Positions 43,461-45,661 of a stretch of DNA of 45,661 bases are shown here, piece after piece. The notes beneath the pieces are model-generated. The model had not been told where the DNA came from, did no database searches, and saw only the letters and a program-made list of their open reading frames with translations. Numbering within the stretch: the stretch's first letter is position 1; every line of letters starts with the position of its first letter. The stretch covers positions 1 through 45,661 of the forward strand of contig NZ_MIEK01000024.1 in NCBI RefSeq assembly GCF_001742285.1. The letters are read 5' to 3'. The stretch is from Enterococcus rivorum (lineage in GTDB: Bacteria; Bacillota; Bacilli; Lactobacillales; Enterococcaceae). Made by a program: the position numbers and the translations under genes.

Positions 43461-43489
43461 AGAATACAAAATTTTTCAGTGAATGTCAA
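43461..43489 (-). promoter_or_regulatory. Promoter of the serS T-box transcript
   Basis: On minus: -35 TTGACA (43484-43489), 17-bp spacer, -10 TATTCT (43461-43466), placed just before the T-box Stem I. Confidence 0.85.
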
Positions 43490-43523
43490 CCAGACACTAG
43501 ATTAATCTGAGGAAATTCACGTT

Positions 43524-44717
43524 TTAGCTATTTTCATTCTCAGCTAAAGTTTGATTTCTTTGTATTGGCAAATGGATGATAAAAGAAGTCCATTCACGAT
43601 CTGATTTTGCATAAATATAGCCACCATGTAATGCAACGATACTTTGGGCAATAGCAAGACCAAGTCCTGTACCACCTGTTTCTTGGGATCTAGATTCTTC
43701 CACCCTGTAAAAACGATCAAACAACTGATCTATAGATTTTTGTGGAATTTGCGGGCCGTCATTGCGAACAACTATGACAGCTTCGGTCCCAACCTTTTGC
43801 ACTTCGATAATAATATTTTTCCCGCCTTTTCCATATTTTAAGGCATTAGAAAGTAAATTATTGAATACTCGAACCAGTTTTTCTGTATCTCCTTCCATTA
43901 TTAAAGAAGGAGAAGACGTTTCAACGTGAATGACCATTCCCTTTTTTGAAGCTTCAAGTTCAAAATCAGCAGCTAGTTGCTCTACTAATTGTGTCATATC
44001 AAAACTAGTAGCATTAACAGGAACGGAAGGCTGCCTAACTTTTGTATATTCAAATAAATCATCGACAAGCAGTTTCATTTGTTTTGCTTTTACATAGGCA
44101 GTATGAGTATATTTCAATAAATCTTCTTGGCTGTTAAATTGTCTGTCTTCAATTAGGCCCAAATAGCCGATAATTGATGTTAAAGGTGTTCGGATGTCAT
44201 GACTGACGTTGGTAATTAATTCGTCCTTAGATTTTTCTATTCTTCGCTCATCCTCGATGGCTGCGACAGTGCTGTCGACTAGTCCATTAATACTTGTTAC
44301 GACCCGTGCTAAATCACCACTAAGTTCAAAAGGAATCCGATGATCATAATTACCATCAGCGATAAAATGTAATTCGCCAATAATATGTCTTAATTGCATT
44401 TGATGATATCGACGAATAAGGCGCCAATATAAAACAGCCATATCAATAATCAAAAATAAAGGAACAATGAATTTACTCCAACTCCAAAATAAATCAGAAT
44501 TCAATTCTGTTGCGACAGTTTTCTTTGTTTCAAAAATAATCCCTTTAAGGAGAGTATTATATTCAATTATTTGACTAAGAAGAACCATAATCGAGACATT
44601 TAATAGTAGTAATAAAATGACTGTGACAATTCCTTCAGCTAATAGTTCACTAATTTCCTTAGAAGTTAGGGTAATTCGCTTTTGTTTTTCTACTTTTTTC
44701 TTTTGTCTAACGAGCAT
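43524..44717 (-). CDS. croS: CroS-like sensor histidine kinase
   Basis: 397 aa. Two membrane segments (about 29-51 and 83-100) with a short extracellular loop, a HAMP-like linker (about 101-155), HisKA with His 173 in 'NVSHDIRTPLTS', and HATPase with 'NNLLSNALKYG' and 'GGTGLGLAIAQSIV'. It starts 11 nt inside the end of the response-regulator gene. The order croR-croS-serS with guaB convergent matches what I recall of E. faecalis, where CroRS controls cephalosporin resistance and responds to cell-wall stress. Symbol assigned from that synteny and domain match, not from an alignment. Confidence 0.82.
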   Translation of the reverse strand: MLVRQKKKVEKQKRITLTSKEISELLAEGIVTVILLLLLNVSIMVLLSQIIEYNTLLKGIIFETKKTVATELNSDLFWSWSKFIVPLFLIIDMAVLYWRLIRRYHQMQLRHIIGELHFIADGNYDHRIPFELSGDLARVVTSINGLVDSTVAAIEDERRIEKSKDELITNVSHDIRTPLTSIIGYLGLIEDRQFNSQEDLLKYTHTAYVKAKQMKLLVDDLFEYTKVRQPSVPVNATSFDMTQLVEQLAADFELEASKKGMVIHVETSSPSLIMEGDTEKLVRVFNNLLSNALKYGKGGKNIIIEVQKVGTEAVIVVRNDGPQIPQKSIDQLFDRFYRVEESRSQETGGTGLGLAIAQSIVALHGGYIYAKSDREWTSFIIHLPIQRNQTLAENENS

Positions 44718-45396
44718 CTATTTTATATCCAACTCCCCAAACTGTTTGAATGACTTTTTCTCCATCAGTCGCTTCTTCAATCTTGTCTCGCAAATGACTC
44801 ACATGAACCATAACGGTTTTGGCTGAAACAATGCTTTCTTGTTGCCAAACGCGTTCAAATATTTCATCAGCACTAAATACCCTGTTGGGATGACTTGCAA
44901 GCAAATACAAAATACCAAATTCTAAAGCAGTTAATTGAATCTCTTGACCAGTGATTGTTTTGACCTCGTGAGAATCTTTGTTAATAATTAATGAACCAAC
45001 TTCCAAAATATCTGGTTCTTCAATAGTAGGATTCATTTTACTTCTACGCAAAATAGATTTTACACGAGCCATGACTTCCAATGGATTAAAAGGTTTTGTA
45101 ACATAATCGTCTGCTCCGGCAACTAACCCTTTAATTTTATCCATATCTGTTGTTTTGGCAGTCAACATAATAATAGGGATTTGTGATTCTTTGCGAAGTT
45201 CTTTGACTACTTGCATCCCATCCATGATAGGCATCATAATATCTAAGATAAGTAAATCAATATCTGAAGTTGTTCGAATCTTAGACAAAGCATCTTTTCC
45301 ATCATAAGCTTTTACAACTTCGTACCCTTCATTATGGATATAAATACTTAGTAGCTCAACAATTTCCTTATCATCATCCGCAACTAAAATTTTCAT
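44707..45396 (-). CDS. croR: CroR-like response regulator, OmpR family
   Basis: 229 aa from ATG 45396 (MKILVADDD); the ATG at 45405 lies one base from the Shine-Dalgarno (ggagg) and cannot use it. Receiver domain with phosphoacceptor Asp 52 in 'LLILDIMMP' and Lys in 'YVTKPFNP', then a winged-helix DNA-binding domain ending 'QTVWGVGYKID'. Overlaps croS by 11 nt. In E. faecalis CroR Asp 52 and its kinase govern intrinsic beta-lactam tolerance; equivalence here is inferred from gene order. Confidence 0.83.
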   Translation of the reverse strand: MKILVADDDKEIVELLSIYIHNEGYEVVKAYDGKDALSKIRTTSDIDLLILDIMMPIMDGMQVVKELRKESQIPIIMLTAKTTDMDKIKGLVAGADDYVTKPFNPLEVMARVKSILRRSKMNPTIEEPDILEVGSLIINKDSHEVKTITGQEIQLTALEFGILYLLASHPNRVFSADEIFERVWQQESIVSAKTVMVHVSHLRDKIEEATDGEKVIQTVWGVGYKIDAR

Positions 45397-45439
45397 ACAA
45401 TACATTCCTCCAATACTATAGTAGAATCTTTCACTTCAT

Positions 45440-45469
45440 ATTCTAACAAAAAACAATCGAAAAAGACAA
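45440..45469 (-). promoter_or_regulatory. croRS promoter candidate
   Basis: On minus: -35 TTGTCT (45464-45469), 18-bp spacer, -10 TAGAAT (45440-45445), 44 nt before the croR start. Confidence 0.5.
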
Positions 45470-45625
45470 AATCAGCAATAAGTTATGATAAATTTAGAAA
45501 AAAATGTTAAAAGTTAATAAATCAGCCCGAAAATCAACAAAATACGTTTTAAACCGAACGAAAATACGTCAGAATAAAAAAACAATCGGTAACGAAAAAA
45601 AGTTTCAAAAAATGCAAACTTTTAG

Positions 45626-45654
45626 TTGACCTAAGCGCAGAAACTTGGTATATT
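45626..45654 (+). promoter_or_regulatory. Rightward promoter leading out of the window
   Basis: -35 TTGACC (45626-45631), 17-bp spacer, -10 TATATT (45649-45654). The gene it serves lies beyond the right edge and is divergent from croR. Confidence 0.65.
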
Positions 45655-45661
45655 ATTACTT

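Overview
The window looks like an Enterococcus chromosome segment near the replication origin. Evidence: low to moderate GC; a WxL surface-protein locus; a Firmicutes-type (T7SSb) secretion operon; and the order rsmG-parA-parB-DUF951-ychF-DUF1129-guaB, then serS and a CroRS-like two-component system on the other strand, which from memory matches the E. faecalis order. The species cannot be fixed from the sequence alone.

Layout. (1) 1-15.5 kb, minus strand: a type VII secretion operon esxA-esaA-essA-esaB-essB-essC, followed by a low-GC cargo cassette: three small helical partner proteins, a 379-aa candidate effector with no LXG motif that I can see, a lipoprotein, a related cytosolic protein and a small membrane protein (probable immunity genes). 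Beyond these lie a divergent HTH regulator/hypothetical pair and, at the left edge, a truncated second copy of the middle of essC. The 3' part of essC (below about 5,760) shares the low GC of the cargo, while the essC body is near 50% GC. (2) 15.9-21.7 kb: a carbohydrate cluster with a PfkB kinase and DeoR regulator on minus, and PTS EIIA-EIIB-EIIC, a small membrane protein and a class II aldolase on plus. The shared control region has a strong promoter, a cre-like site and repeated operator-like motifs. (3) 22.4-34.3 kb: a WxL locus with a 1613-aa Gly/Asn/Thr-rich adhesin-like WxL protein, a small LPXTG protein, three tandem WxL paralogues, a DUF916/DUF3324 WxL-interacting protein, a sortase, a small secreted Ser/Thr-rich protein and an Mga-type regulator. 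(4) 34.3-35.13 kb: about 0.75 kb without ORFs, rich in hairpins and ending in a terminator-like structure just before rsmG; a candidate large structured RNA. (5) 35.2-45.4 kb: housekeeping genes, including a T-box leader upstream of serS and croRS.

The most interesting points are: (a) the essC fragment, which is about 98% identical to the intact gene with every substitution synonymous and a one-base insertion near its edge. It forms 7-kb-spaced direct repeats that could exchange the EssC C-terminus together with its toxin/immunity cassette; (b) the uncharacterised cargo operon itself; (c) the hairpin-rich region upstream of rsmG; and (d) an intergenic repeat family with three copies in the window, one of which keeps its stem through compensating changes.

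All calls come from reading sequence and translations; no database search was run.
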